A stretch of DNA of 7,041 nt, from positions 1 through 7,041 of the forward strand of contig NZ_CAKRAS010000089.1 of the NCBI RefSeq assembly GCF_934295145.1. Reading direction: 5' to 3'. The notes beneath the pieces are model-generated. The model was not told the origin of the DNA and searched no databases. It saw only the letters and a list, made by a program, of their open reading frames with translations. The position numbers and the translations under genes were made by a program. This DNA is from an uncultured Eubacterium sp. GTDB taxonomy: Bacteria; Bacillota; Clostridia; Lachnospirales; Lachnospiraceae. Positions 1-5,197 of the stretch are shown piece after piece. Within the stretch, counting starts at the first letter, position 1. The number at the start of each line of letters is the position of its first letter.

Positions 1-1
1 C

Positions 2-886
2 GGTCTGTCCTATCCGGATATGACGCTGGTTACCAGTTTGTGTGAAATCTTACATGTGTCAGAACATGAACTTCTGACGGCCAGTGATGACATGCATCAA
101 CGTGAGATTGAGGAGCAGTCCCGCGGATATCTGCGGATATTAAAAGGCTATACCTGGGTGACGTATCTCTGTTATCTGGCAGTTTTGATCCCGTGCTTTA
201 TCGGGAATCTTGTGACAGAGCACCGCCTCTCCTGGTTCTTTATCGTAGTCGGTGGGCTTGCTATGGTATTTTCCTTTATCAATGTACCGGTGATGACCAA
301 AACAAGACGCGCAGAAAAGTGTTTCTGGTGTTTTTATGGATCGACCATTTATATGCTGTGTGTTTGCCGGATTGTGTTAGGCGGTAACTGGCTGATCATG
401 TCGCTGCTTGGCGTCAGCTTTGGTCTGCTCAGCGTATTTTTGCCGATCATTTTATGCAGCTGGCATTATGACTGGCCGATATTGCGCCACAAAGGTCTGA
501 TCTGCATGGCGCTTGATACAGTGTTAAGCTATTTGATGGTATTTTTCGGCTGCTTGTTTTATGTGAAAGGCGTGACAGGTGTCATTATTGCTCAGAACTT
601 GTGGGTACTGACCGTTTTTTCGATACTTGCCTGGGGAATTTTTATCGTATTCCGATATATCAGGTGCAGCCGTTTGATGAAAATCAGCATTACAGTTGGA
701 CTTTGTGGTGTATGGATGTTTTTTGCTAACACGCTGATCAGCGTTGCTTATGACGGCAGAGCTGTTATGCCGGGAGTAAATTTCCATAATTGGATGGATT
801 TCGGTGGACAAAACTTTGGACTGGTGGTTCTGATCGTCGGTGCGGTGATGGTCGCAGCGAGCATGATCCGGGATATGAGGAAATAA
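2..886 (+). CDS. Membrane-anchored XRE-family helix-turn-helix regulator, 5'-truncated by the window edge
   Basis: The frame is open to the left edge. The residues before the first Met (GLSYPD, then MTLVTSLCEILHVSEHELL) read like the end of an XRE/HTH_3 domain, where a W-E-x-G-x-x-x-P-D stretch precedes the last helix and a 'LGVSVDELL'-like ending. The Met at 20 is therefore probably internal and the true start lies upstream. Counting from that Met, a charged linker (about 22-40) leads into about eight hydrophobic segments, near residues 44-64, 70-90, 100-120, 122-147, 160-182, 187-212, 222-245 and 265-283, with a short basic tail (RDMRK). I infer a DNA-binding domain tethered to a polytopic membrane domain that may sense a membrane or envelope signal; no ligand or target can be read from the sequence. 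The stop at 884-886 is followed by a strong hairpin. The family call for the missing N-terminus is inference; the membrane character is direct. Confidence 0.75.
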   Translation, partial: GLSYPDMTLVTSLCEILHVSEHELLTASDDMHQREIEEQSRGYLRILKGYTWVTYLCYLAVLIPCFIGNLVTEHRLSWFFIVVGGLAMVFSFINVPVMTKTRRAEKCFWCFYGSTIYMLCVCRIVLGGNWLIMSLLGVSFGLLSVFLPIILCSWHYDWPILRHKGLICMALDTVLSYLMVFFGCLFYVKGVTGVIIAQNLWVLTVFSILAWGIFIVFRYIRCSRLMKISITVGLCGVWMFFANTLISVAYDGRAVMPGVNFHNWMDFGGQNFGLVVLIVGAVMVAASMIRDMRK

Positions 887-900
887 CCTCTGGCGAAATA

Positions 901-944
901 AAAAAGGGAATGCAGAACGAAAGCCGTTTTTGCATTCCCTTTTT
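901..944. terminator. Bidirectional intrinsic terminator
   Basis: A perfect 14-bp inverted repeat (901-914 with 931-944, arm AAAAAGGGAATGCA) surrounds a 16-base loop that can add a further AACG/CGTT stem (916-919 with 925-928). The right arm ends in five T, giving a U-tract for the + strand gene ending at 886. On the - strand the complementary arm ends in T-rich sequence continuing past 901, giving a U-tract for the tRNA gene, whose 3' end lies three bases away. One hairpin can therefore serve both convergent units. Confidence 0.9.
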
Positions 945-947
945 CAG

Positions 948-1035
948 CGGAGAAGGAGGGATTTGAACCCTCGCGCCGTGTTACCGGCCTACTGGTGTTC
1001 GAAGCCAGACTCTTCAGCCACTTGAGTACTTCTCC
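948..1035 (-). tRNA. tRNA-Ser, anticodon CGA
   Basis: Read on the minus strand, this 88-nt sequence folds as a class II tRNA. The acceptor stem GGAGAAG/CTTCTCC is 7 bp, the D stem CTC/GAG is 3 bp with a GG-containing loop, and the anticodon loop TTCGAAC puts CGA at 34-36 (+ strand 999-1001). The long variable arm has stem GCCG/CGGC, the T arm is GAGGG-TTCAAAT-CCCTC, and the discriminator is G73. The long variable arm, G73 and anticodon together support serine, decoding UCG. The CCA end is not encoded (the next bases are CTG), so it must be added after transcription. The anticodon stem has a C-A mismatch next to the loop (31-39). The gene is convergent with the regulator gene at 2-886 and shares its terminator. 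Confidence 0.96.
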
Positions 1036-1051
1036 AAAATAAGACTTAATT

Positions 1052-1080
1052 AGTATAAACATTTTTCAAAGGTTCGTCAA
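1052..1080 (-). promoter_or_regulatory. Sigma-70-type promoter of the tRNA-Ser gene
   Basis: On the minus strand, TTGACG (1075-1080) and TATACT (1052-1057) are separated by exactly 17 bases. Each box matches the consensus at five of six positions. Initiation about 7 bases after the -10 box would fall near 1045, giving a leader of roughly 10 nt before the mature tRNA 5' end at 1035. Spacing, orientation and distance all agree with a strong stable-RNA promoter. Confidence 0.85.
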
Positions 1081-1120
1081 TCCCCGAAAAGGAATGGTAA
1101 AAGTTTTGTGAAAGGTTCGT
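1068..1120. repeat. Direct repeat pair AAAGGTTCGT upstream of the tRNA gene
   Basis: The 10-base word AAAGGTTCGT occurs at 1068-1077 and again at 1111-1120, with start positions 43 bases apart. The first copy overlaps the -35 box and spacer of the tRNA promoter. The second lies in the divergent spacer between the tRNA and phosphofructokinase promoters. It could be a binding site pair or a remnant of local duplication; the repeat is exact but short, and no function is shown by sequence alone. Confidence 0.4.
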
Positions 1121-1197
1121 AAAATTTTCAGACAGGTCAATTAGTCTTGTAATCCCGTAGTTATTTTGATAAAATTCAGAACAGACAATGTGTTTTT

Positions 1198-1227
1198 TTC
1201 GCAGATTGTTTTATAATACTTTATAAC
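1198..1227 (+). promoter_or_regulatory. Candidate promoter region of the phosphofructokinase gene
   Basis: A perfect -10 hexamer TATAAT sits at 1212-1217, but no good -35 box lies 16-18 bases upstream. An alternative pair is TTCGCA (1198-1203) and TATAAC (1222-1227) with an 18-base spacer. Either would give a leader of about 65-80 nt before the start at 1299. The -10 region has imperfect dyad symmetry (1208-1227, 7 of 10 positions), which could be an operator or only AT-rich sequence. A run of seven T (1193-1199) lies just upstream. Confidence 0.4.
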
Positions 1228-1298
1228 AGAGATGTGCAGAGAAAGATGTCATGTCTGGGAAAACAGATGATCTGTGAATTGAGAGAGGAGCGGAAAAG

Positions 1299-2372
1299 AT
1301 GAAAAGAATCGGAATGCTGACAAGTGGCGGAGACTGCCAGGCTTTAAATGCAGCAATGCGCGGAGTAGTAAAAGGATTAAATGCCAATCTGGATGAACTG
1401 GAGATTTATGGTTTTTATGATGGATACAAAGGATTAATTTATGGGAATTATCGTCTGCTGACATCCAAAGATTTTTCCGGAATTCTGACAAAAGGCGGAA
1501 CAATACTCGGAACATCCCGTCAGCCGTTTAAATATATGCGTGTACCGGATGAGAACGGTTTGGATAAAGTGGCTGCAATGAAGCATACCTATCATAAACT
1601 GAGCCTTGACTGTCTGGTGATCCTTGGCGGAAATGGCACACAGAAAACAGCAAATCTGCTTCGTGAGGAAGGGCTGAATATCATTCATTTGCCGAAGACG
1701 ATCGACAATGATATTTACGGTACCGATATTACCTTTGGCTTTGAAAGTGCACTGAACATTGCGACAGGAGTTATCGACTGCATCCATACCACAGCCGCTT
1801 CCCACAACCGTGTATTTATCGTTGAAATCATGGGACACAAAGTTGGCTGGCTTCCGCTCCATGCCGGTGTGGCAGGCGGTGCCGATATCATTCTGATCCC
1901 GGAGATCCCATATGATATCGACAAAGTAGTGGAGGCTATCAACAAACGAAGCAAAGACGGAAAAGGATTTACCATTCTGGCAGTTGCAGAAGGTGCAATT
2001 TCCAAAGAGGATGCATTGCTTTCCAAGAAAGAACTGAAAGCAAAGAAAAAAGAAACAAAATATCCGTCAGTTTCTTATGAAGTGGCTGCACAGATCCAGG
2101 AGCGCACCGGAAATGAAGTGCGTGTTACAGTTCCGGGGCATATGCAGCGTGGTGGAAGTCCGTGTGCTTATGACCGTGTACTTTGTACACAGCTTGGTGC
2201 GCATGCAGCAAAACTGATTCTGGATGAGGATTACGGTTATATGGTTGGTATGATCAATGGTCAGACCAAAAAAGTACCTCTGGGTGAGGTGGCTGGCAAG
2301 TTGAAGATGGTTCAGCCGGATTGCCAGTTGATCAAAGAAGCAAAAATCGTAGGAATTTGTTTCGGAGATTGA
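1299..2372 (+). CDS. pfkA: 6-phosphofructokinase (PfkA family), phosphoryl donor not certain
   Basis: A 357-aa cytoplasmic enzyme of the PfkA superfamily, expected to phosphorylate fructose 6-phosphate at C1 in glycolysis. Motifs in order: TSGGDCQALNA (8-18), GGTILGTSR (66-74), GGNGT (110-114), PKTIDND (132-138, with D136 matching the catalytic Asp), MGH (178-180), AEGA (230-233, Glu of the sugar site), and PGHMQRGGSP (279-288, with H281 and R284 matching the fructose-phosphate ligands). E. coli PfkA has GGDGS, PGTIDND and MGR at the three central motifs. The Gly at 113 resembles ATP-dependent enzymes, while Lys133 is shared by PPi-dependent enzymes and some ATP-dependent ones; Asn112 and His180 are atypical. 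I lean to ATP, so the symbol is provisional. AGGAG (1286-1290), 8 bases before ATG, supports the start. It lies upstream of dnaX, separated by 181 bases rich in inverted repeats. Confidence 0.92.
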   Translation: MKRIGMLTSGGDCQALNAAMRGVVKGLNANLDELEIYGFYDGYKGLIYGNYRLLTSKDFSGILTKGGTILGTSRQPFKYMRVPDENGLDKVAAMKHTYHKLSLDCLVILGGNGTQKTANLLREEGLNIIHLPKTIDNDIYGTDITFGFESALNIATGVIDCIHTTAASHNRVFIVEIMGHKVGWLPLHAGVAGGADIILIPEIPYDIDKVVEAINKRSKDGKGFTILAVAEGAISKEDALLSKKELKAKKKETKYPSVSYEVAAQIQERTGNEVRVTVPGHMQRGGSPCAYDRVLCTQLGAHAAKLILDEDYGYMVGMINGQTKKVPLGEVAGKLKMVQPDCQLIKEAKIVGICFGD

Positions 2373-2374
2373 TC

Positions 2375-2500
2375 ATCTCAGTCTGAGTTGAGACTCCGAC
2401 TGAGATAAACGCTCCGCGGAGATGTACAGTGATTCTAAGATGAATATGTCAGCTTACGTTGACCAGAATCACGTACCAAGTCTCACGTGCGTTCGACTTG
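2375..2500. other. Array of adjacent inverted repeats between pfkA and dnaX
   Basis: The gap 2373-2553 has no credible reading frame but is densely structured. First, a 9-bp stem (2375-2383 with 2398-2406) carries an inner GAGT/ACTC stem. Second, a perfect palindrome CTCCGCGGAG lies at 2412-2421. Third, a 12-bp stem with one bulged A (2424-2436 with 2465-2476) encloses a 6-bp stem including one G-U pair (2448-2453 with 2458-2463) and a four-base TTAC loop. Fourth, CAAGTC/GACTTG (2477-2482 with 2495-2500) begins on the base after the third ends. None is followed by a T-run, so these are not standard terminators. They could be a structured leader or processing region of a pfkA-dnaX transcript, or a dispersed intergenic repeat. 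The remaining 2501-2553 holds only the dnaX ribosome binding site; no clear promoter is visible there. Confidence 0.6.
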
Positions 2501-2553
2501 AATTTATGATTTGAGTATCAAAACGTGTTACTGAAAGTTAGAAAGGAGCCGCT

Positions 2554-4131
2554 ATGTCTTATACGGCTTTATATCGAAAATACCGTCCTTCCGAATTCGA
2601 GGATGTAAAAGGACAGGAGCATATTGTTACAACATTAAAAAATCAGATTAAGGCAGACCGCATCGGACATGCCTATCTGTTTTGCGGTACCCGTGGAACC
2701 GGAAAAACTACGGTGGCAAAGATTTTTGCAAAAGCTGTAAACTGTGAGCATCCGGTGGACGGAAGTCCCTGCGGGGAGTGTGCTTCCTGCAAGGCGATCG
2801 CAGCGGGGTCATCCATGAACGTGATCGAAATCGATGCAGCTTCCAACAACGGTGTGGAAAACATCCGTCAGATCCGGGAGGAAGTTTCCTATTCCCCGAC
2901 ACAGGGAAAGTATAAAGTATACATTATCGATGAGGTTCATATGCTTTCTATCGGAGCTTTTAATGCATTGCTGAAGACGTTGGAAGAACCGCCATCTTAT
3001 GTTATTTTTATTCTGGCAACTACGGAATCGCATAAAATTCCGATCACAATTTTATCCCGTTGCCAGAAATATGATTTTCGCAGGATTTCCATTGAGACAA
3101 TCTCAGATCGTCTGATGGATCTGTTGCAGCAGGAAGGCGTAGAAGCAGAGGAAAAAGCGGTCCGTTATGTGGCAAAAGCCGGTGACGGTTCTATGCGAGA
3201 TGCATTGAGTCTTCTGGATCAATGTATCGCATTTTATCTGGGTGAACCGCTGACATACGATCATGTGCTGGAAGTGCTTGGTGCAGTAGATACAGAAGTA
3301 TTCAGCCGTCTGCTTCGTTCTATTCTGGCAAATAACGTAGTGCAGGCGATTGAACTTTTGGAAGAGCTGATTATTCAGGGGCGTGAACTGGGACAGTTTG
3401 TGACGGATTTTGTATGGTATCTGCGAAACCTTCTTCTGGTAAAAAGTTCTGATCAGATGGAAGATGTACTGGACATGTCCAGTGAAAATCTGGCATTATT
3501 AAAAGAAGAAGCCGACATGATCGAAGGTGATGTGATCATGCGTTATATCCGTATCTTTTCTGATCTGTCGGGACAGCTCAAATACGCACCACAAAAACGT
3601 GTATTGATTGAAATTGCACTGATCAAACTATGTCGGCCGGCGATGGAAACCACGCAGGATGCTCTGACAGACCGTGTGGCTCAGCTTGAAAAAAAAGTAG
3701 AAGAAGGTGTAACTGTTGTGGCAGCGACACCGACAGCGTCGCCTGCTTCGGAAAGTGCATCGGCTGCATCGCAGAAACCGAAAGAACCGGTGCAGATGCC
3801 GAAGGCGATTCCGGATGATATCCGTCAGGTAGTTAAAAACTGGAGTTCTATTGTACGTGAACTGCCAGGGGTTACTGCTACTTATTTAAGGGGAGCCCAT
3901 TTGAGTCTTGGCGGAGAAAATAAATTAATGCTGGTGTTTGACGACGATTTGGCATATACTTATGTGTCGGAGGAACGTCGCAGGACAGAAATCACAGAGC
4001 GGATTTCGAACCGAATCGGTAAAGAGATTGAAGTGGTGATGCAGTCCAACGATTCTGGACGTCCATTCGAAGAGAATTATATCGATCTGGAACAGATCGT
4101 TCACATGGACATTGAAGTGGAAGACGAGTAA
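2554..4131 (+). CDS. dnaX: DNA polymerase III subunit tau/gamma (clamp-loader ATPase DnaX)
   Basis: DnaX is the AAA+ motor of the clamp loader, which opens and places the beta sliding clamp on primed DNA; tau also links polymerase and helicase. The 525-aa protein starts with the family signature (ALYRKYRP, 5-12). It has Walker A GTRGTGKT (45-52), four zinc-site cysteines (C64, C73, C76, C79), Walker B with DEVH (126-129), sensor 1 ATTE (155-158), SRC (168-170) and sensor 2 GSMRDALSLLDQ (212-223, R215). Domain III runs to about 365. An Ala/Ser/Pro/Thr-rich linker (about 387-415) leads to a C-terminal domain (about 420-515). The length is usual for Firmicute DnaX. AAAGGAG (2542-2548) lies 5 bases before ATG. 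A run of eight A at codons 379-381, just after domain III, could yield a short gamma-like form. ybaB follows 25 bases after the stop, as in many bacteria. Confidence 0.98.
   Translation: MSYTALYRKYRPSEFEDVKGQEHIVTTLKNQIKADRIGHAYLFCGTRGTGKTTVAKIFAKAVNCEHPVDGSPCGECASCKAIAAGSSMNVIEIDAASNNGVENIRQIREEVSYSPTQGKYKVYIIDEVHMLSIGAFNALLKTLEEPPSYVIFILATTESHKIPITILSRCQKYDFRRISIETISDRLMDLLQQEGVEAEEKAVRYVAKAGDGSMRDALSLLDQCIAFYLGEPLTYDHVLEVLGAVDTEVFSRLLRSILANNVVQAIELLEELIIQGRELGQFVTDFVWYLRNLLLVKSSDQMEDVLDMSSENLALLKEEADMIEGDVIMRYIRIFSDLSGQLKYAPQKRVLIEIALIKLCRPAMETTQDALTDRVAQLEKKVEEGVTVVAATPTASPASESASAASQKPKEPVQMPKAIPDDIRQVVKNWSSIVRELPGVTATYLRGAHLSLGGENKLMLVFDDDLAYTYVSEERRRTEITERISNRIGKEIEVVMQSNDSGRPFEENYIDLEQIVHMDIEVEDE
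3689..3697 (+). promoter_or_regulatory. dnaX: Candidate slippery sequence (A8G) inside dnaX
   Basis: Codons GAA-AAA-AAA-GTA (E379-V382) form eight consecutive A. In the reading frame this contains the -1 slip heptamer A-AAA-AAA. A -1 shift would add 40 different residues, six of them Cys, and stop at TGA 3816-3818, giving about 421 aa. Loss of one A in the transcript would stop immediately at TAG 3698-3700, giving 381 aa. Both products keep domains I-III and lose the tau C-terminus. A weak hairpin (3721-3728 with 3738-3746, one bulge) starts 24 bases downstream, further than the classical stimulator, and I see no Shine-Dalgarno-like stimulator upstream. Whether it is used is unknown. Confidence 0.45.
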
Positions 4132-4143
4132 AATTGCGATAAC

Positions 4144-4149
4144 AGGAGG
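4144..4149 (+). promoter_or_regulatory. ybaB: Ribosome binding site that fixes the ybaB start
   Basis: A perfect AGGAGG lies 7 bases before the ATG at 4157. This decides the start: the same frame also opens at an ATG at 4112, inside the end of dnaX, but that codon has no such site and would add 15 residues unlike the family. Confidence 0.9.
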
Positions 4150-4156
4150 ATGCAAT

Positions 4157-4507
4157 ATGGCAAAAAGAGGTGGATTTCCGGGAGGAATGCCGGGAAACAT
4201 GAATAATCTGATGAAACAGGCACAGAAAATGCAGCGTCAGATGGAAGAAGCAACGAAAGAACTGGAAGAAAAAGAAGTATCTGCCAGTGCAGGTGGCGGA
4301 GCAGTAGAAGTAACTGTATCCGGTAAAAAAGAAGTTGTAAAAGTAAAACTGGCAGAAGAAGTAGTAGATCCGGATGATATCGAAATGTTGGAAGATCTGA
4401 TCGTAGCTGCTACAAATGAAGCACTGCGTAAAATGGAGGAGATCTCACAGCAGTCCATGTCCAAGATTACAGGCGGCATGGGAATGGGCGGAGGATTTCC
4501 GTTCTAA
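4157..4507 (+). CDS. ybaB: YbaB/EbfC family nucleoid-associated DNA-binding protein
   Basis: A 116-aa protein of the YbaB/EbfC family: small proteins that dimerise into a tweezer-like shape and bind DNA as nucleoid-associated factors. The match is clear in the family start (NMNNLMKQAQKMQRQMEEA, about 15-33), the long first helix, the following beta strands (AVEVTVSGKKEVVKVKL) and the last helix (EDLIVAATNEALRKMEE). Length agrees with the usual 100-115 residues. Both ends are low in complexity and similar to each other: Gly/Pro/Met/Phe at the start (GGFPGGMPGNM) and Gly/Met/Phe at the end (GGMGMGGGFPF). The start at 4157 is chosen over 4112 because of AGGAGG 7 bases upstream. It sits 25 bases after dnaX and shares one base with recR (TAATG), the usual arrangement for a cluster in which YbaB accompanies replication and recombination factors. 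Its exact role here is inference. Confidence 0.95.
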   Translation: MAKRGGFPGGMPGNMNNLMKQAQKMQRQMEEATKELEEKEVSASAGGGAVEVTVSGKKEVVKVKLAEEVVDPDDIEMLEDLIVAATNEALRKMEEISQQSMSKITGGMGMGGGFPF

Positions 4508-4509
4508 TG
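4490..4509 (+). promoter_or_regulatory. recR: recR ribosome binding site and TAATG stop-start overlap
   Basis: GGAGG (4490-4494) lies within the last codons of ybaB, 12 bases before the recR ATG (4507-4509). That is longer than the usual 5-9 bases. The ybaB stop TAA (4505-4507) shares its last A with this ATG. A ribosome finishing ybaB would be placed to restart on recR, so translational coupling is likely and may make up for the stretched spacing. Confidence 0.75.
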
Positions 4510-5103
4510 GATTATTACAGCAAGCAGATCAGTAAATTGATAGAAGAACTGTCTTCTCTGCCGGGGATTGGCAGTAAGTCAGCGCAGCGTCTGGCTTTTC
4601 ATATTTTAAATATGCCGACGGAGCGGGTAGAACGACTGGCAGATACTATTCTTGATGCAAGAAAAAATATCCGTTACTGCAAGACCTGCTACACGCTGAC
4701 AGATGCAGAAGAATGTCCGATCTGTCGAAACAGCGGACGTGACCATACAACGATCATGGTAGTAGAAACTACTCGTGATCTGGCAGCTTATGAAAAGACA
4801 GGGCAGTACAATGGTGTATACCATGTGCTGCATGGCGCGATTTCTCCTATGCTTGGAATCGGACCGGAGGATATCCGCCTGAAAGAACTGATGCAGCGTC
4901 TTCAGGGCGATGTAAAAGAAGTGATCATTGCCACGAATTCCAGTCTGGAAGGAGAGACGACTGCCATGTATATCAGCAAACTGATCAAACCGACCGGGAT
5001 CAAAGTATCGCGAATTGCCAGCGGTGTGCCGGTGGGCGGTGATCTGGAATATATTGATGAAGTTACATTATTAAGAGCCCTCGAAGGACGAGTAGAATTA
5101 TAA
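4507..5103 (+). CDS. recR: Recombination mediator protein RecR
   Basis: RecR works with RecO and RecF to load RecA onto single-stranded gaps coated with SSB during repair of stalled or damaged forks; it is a ring-forming cytoplasmic protein. The 198-aa length is typical. Features in order are a helix-hairpin-helix segment (LSSLPGIGSKSAQRLAFHIL, about 15-34), a four-cysteine zinc site (C58, C61, C70, C73), and a Toprim domain from about 80. The Toprim domain has the acidic motif VVETTRD (85-91) and the ATNSSLEGE stretch (142-150). A C-terminal GVPVGGDLEYIDEVTLLRAL segment (173-192) is characteristic of RecR. All key residues are present and no damage is seen. It is coupled to ybaB by TAATG and is the last gene of the dnaX-ybaB-recR cluster. 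No clear terminator follows, and the transketolase genes begin 94 bases later on the same strand. Confidence 0.98.
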   Translation: MDYYSKQISKLIEELSSLPGIGSKSAQRLAFHILNMPTERVERLADTILDARKNIRYCKTCYTLTDAEECPICRNSGRDHTTIMVVETTRDLAAYEKTGQYNGVYHVLHGAISPMLGIGPEDIRLKELMQRLQGDVKEVIIATNSSLEGETTAMYISKLIKPTGIKVSRIASGVPVGGDLEYIDEVTLLRALEGRVEL

Positions 5104-5197
5104 TCAGAAAAAAGTGTATCTGTTTTTATAACAGGAAACAGGCTGAGAATATAACAAAACTTGACTCGGAAGGGCAGAATAAGAAAGGGAGCACATT
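5104..5197 (+). promoter_or_regulatory. recR-tktN spacer with a weak possible promoter
   Basis: This 94-base gap has no terminator with a T-run. A short inverted repeat (CTGTTT 5120-5125 with AAACAG 5136-5141) is present but weak. TATAAC at 5150-5155 could be a -10 box, but the best upstream partner (TTATAA 5126-5131, 18-base spacer) matches the -35 consensus poorly. AAGGGAG (5185-5191), 6 bases before ATG 5198, is the clear ribosome binding site for the first transketolase gene. Read-through from recR is as plausible as a separate promoter. Confidence 0.25.

Noticed and set aside
948..1035. tRNA-Ser as an attachment site of an integrated element
   Set aside because: No integrase, no repeated tRNA 3' end and no phage or conjugation genes are seen in the window; the side facing the tRNA 3' end holds only one partial regulator gene.
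748..1062. Open minus-strand frame of about 104 codons
   Set aside because: It runs through the tRNA-Ser gene, the terminator and the end of the regulator gene, so it is a by-product of those sequences.
2375..2406. Stem-loop after pfkA as a transcription terminator
   Set aside because: No T-run follows the stem on either strand, so it does not fit an intrinsic terminator.
2490..2500. Eleven-base match, on the minus strand, to the CAAGTCGAACG word near the 5' end of 16S rRNA
   Set aside because: The flanking bases do not match 16S rRNA; it is a chance short match inside an inverted repeat.
2373..2553. SRP RNA (scr/ffs) gene, which lies upstream of dnaX in Bacillus
   Set aside because: The conserved GGAAGCAG-type apical loop of SRP RNA is absent from the gap on both strands.
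4112..4156. Upstream in-frame ATG that would lengthen YbaB by 15 residues
   Set aside because: It lies inside the end of dnaX without a good ribosome binding site and adds residues unlike the family. AGGAGG at 4144-4149 clearly points to ATG 4157.
5161..5166. TTGACT as a -35 box before the transketolase genes
   Set aside because: A 17-base spacer leads into the ribosome binding site (GAAAGG) and no -10 box is present at any usable distance.
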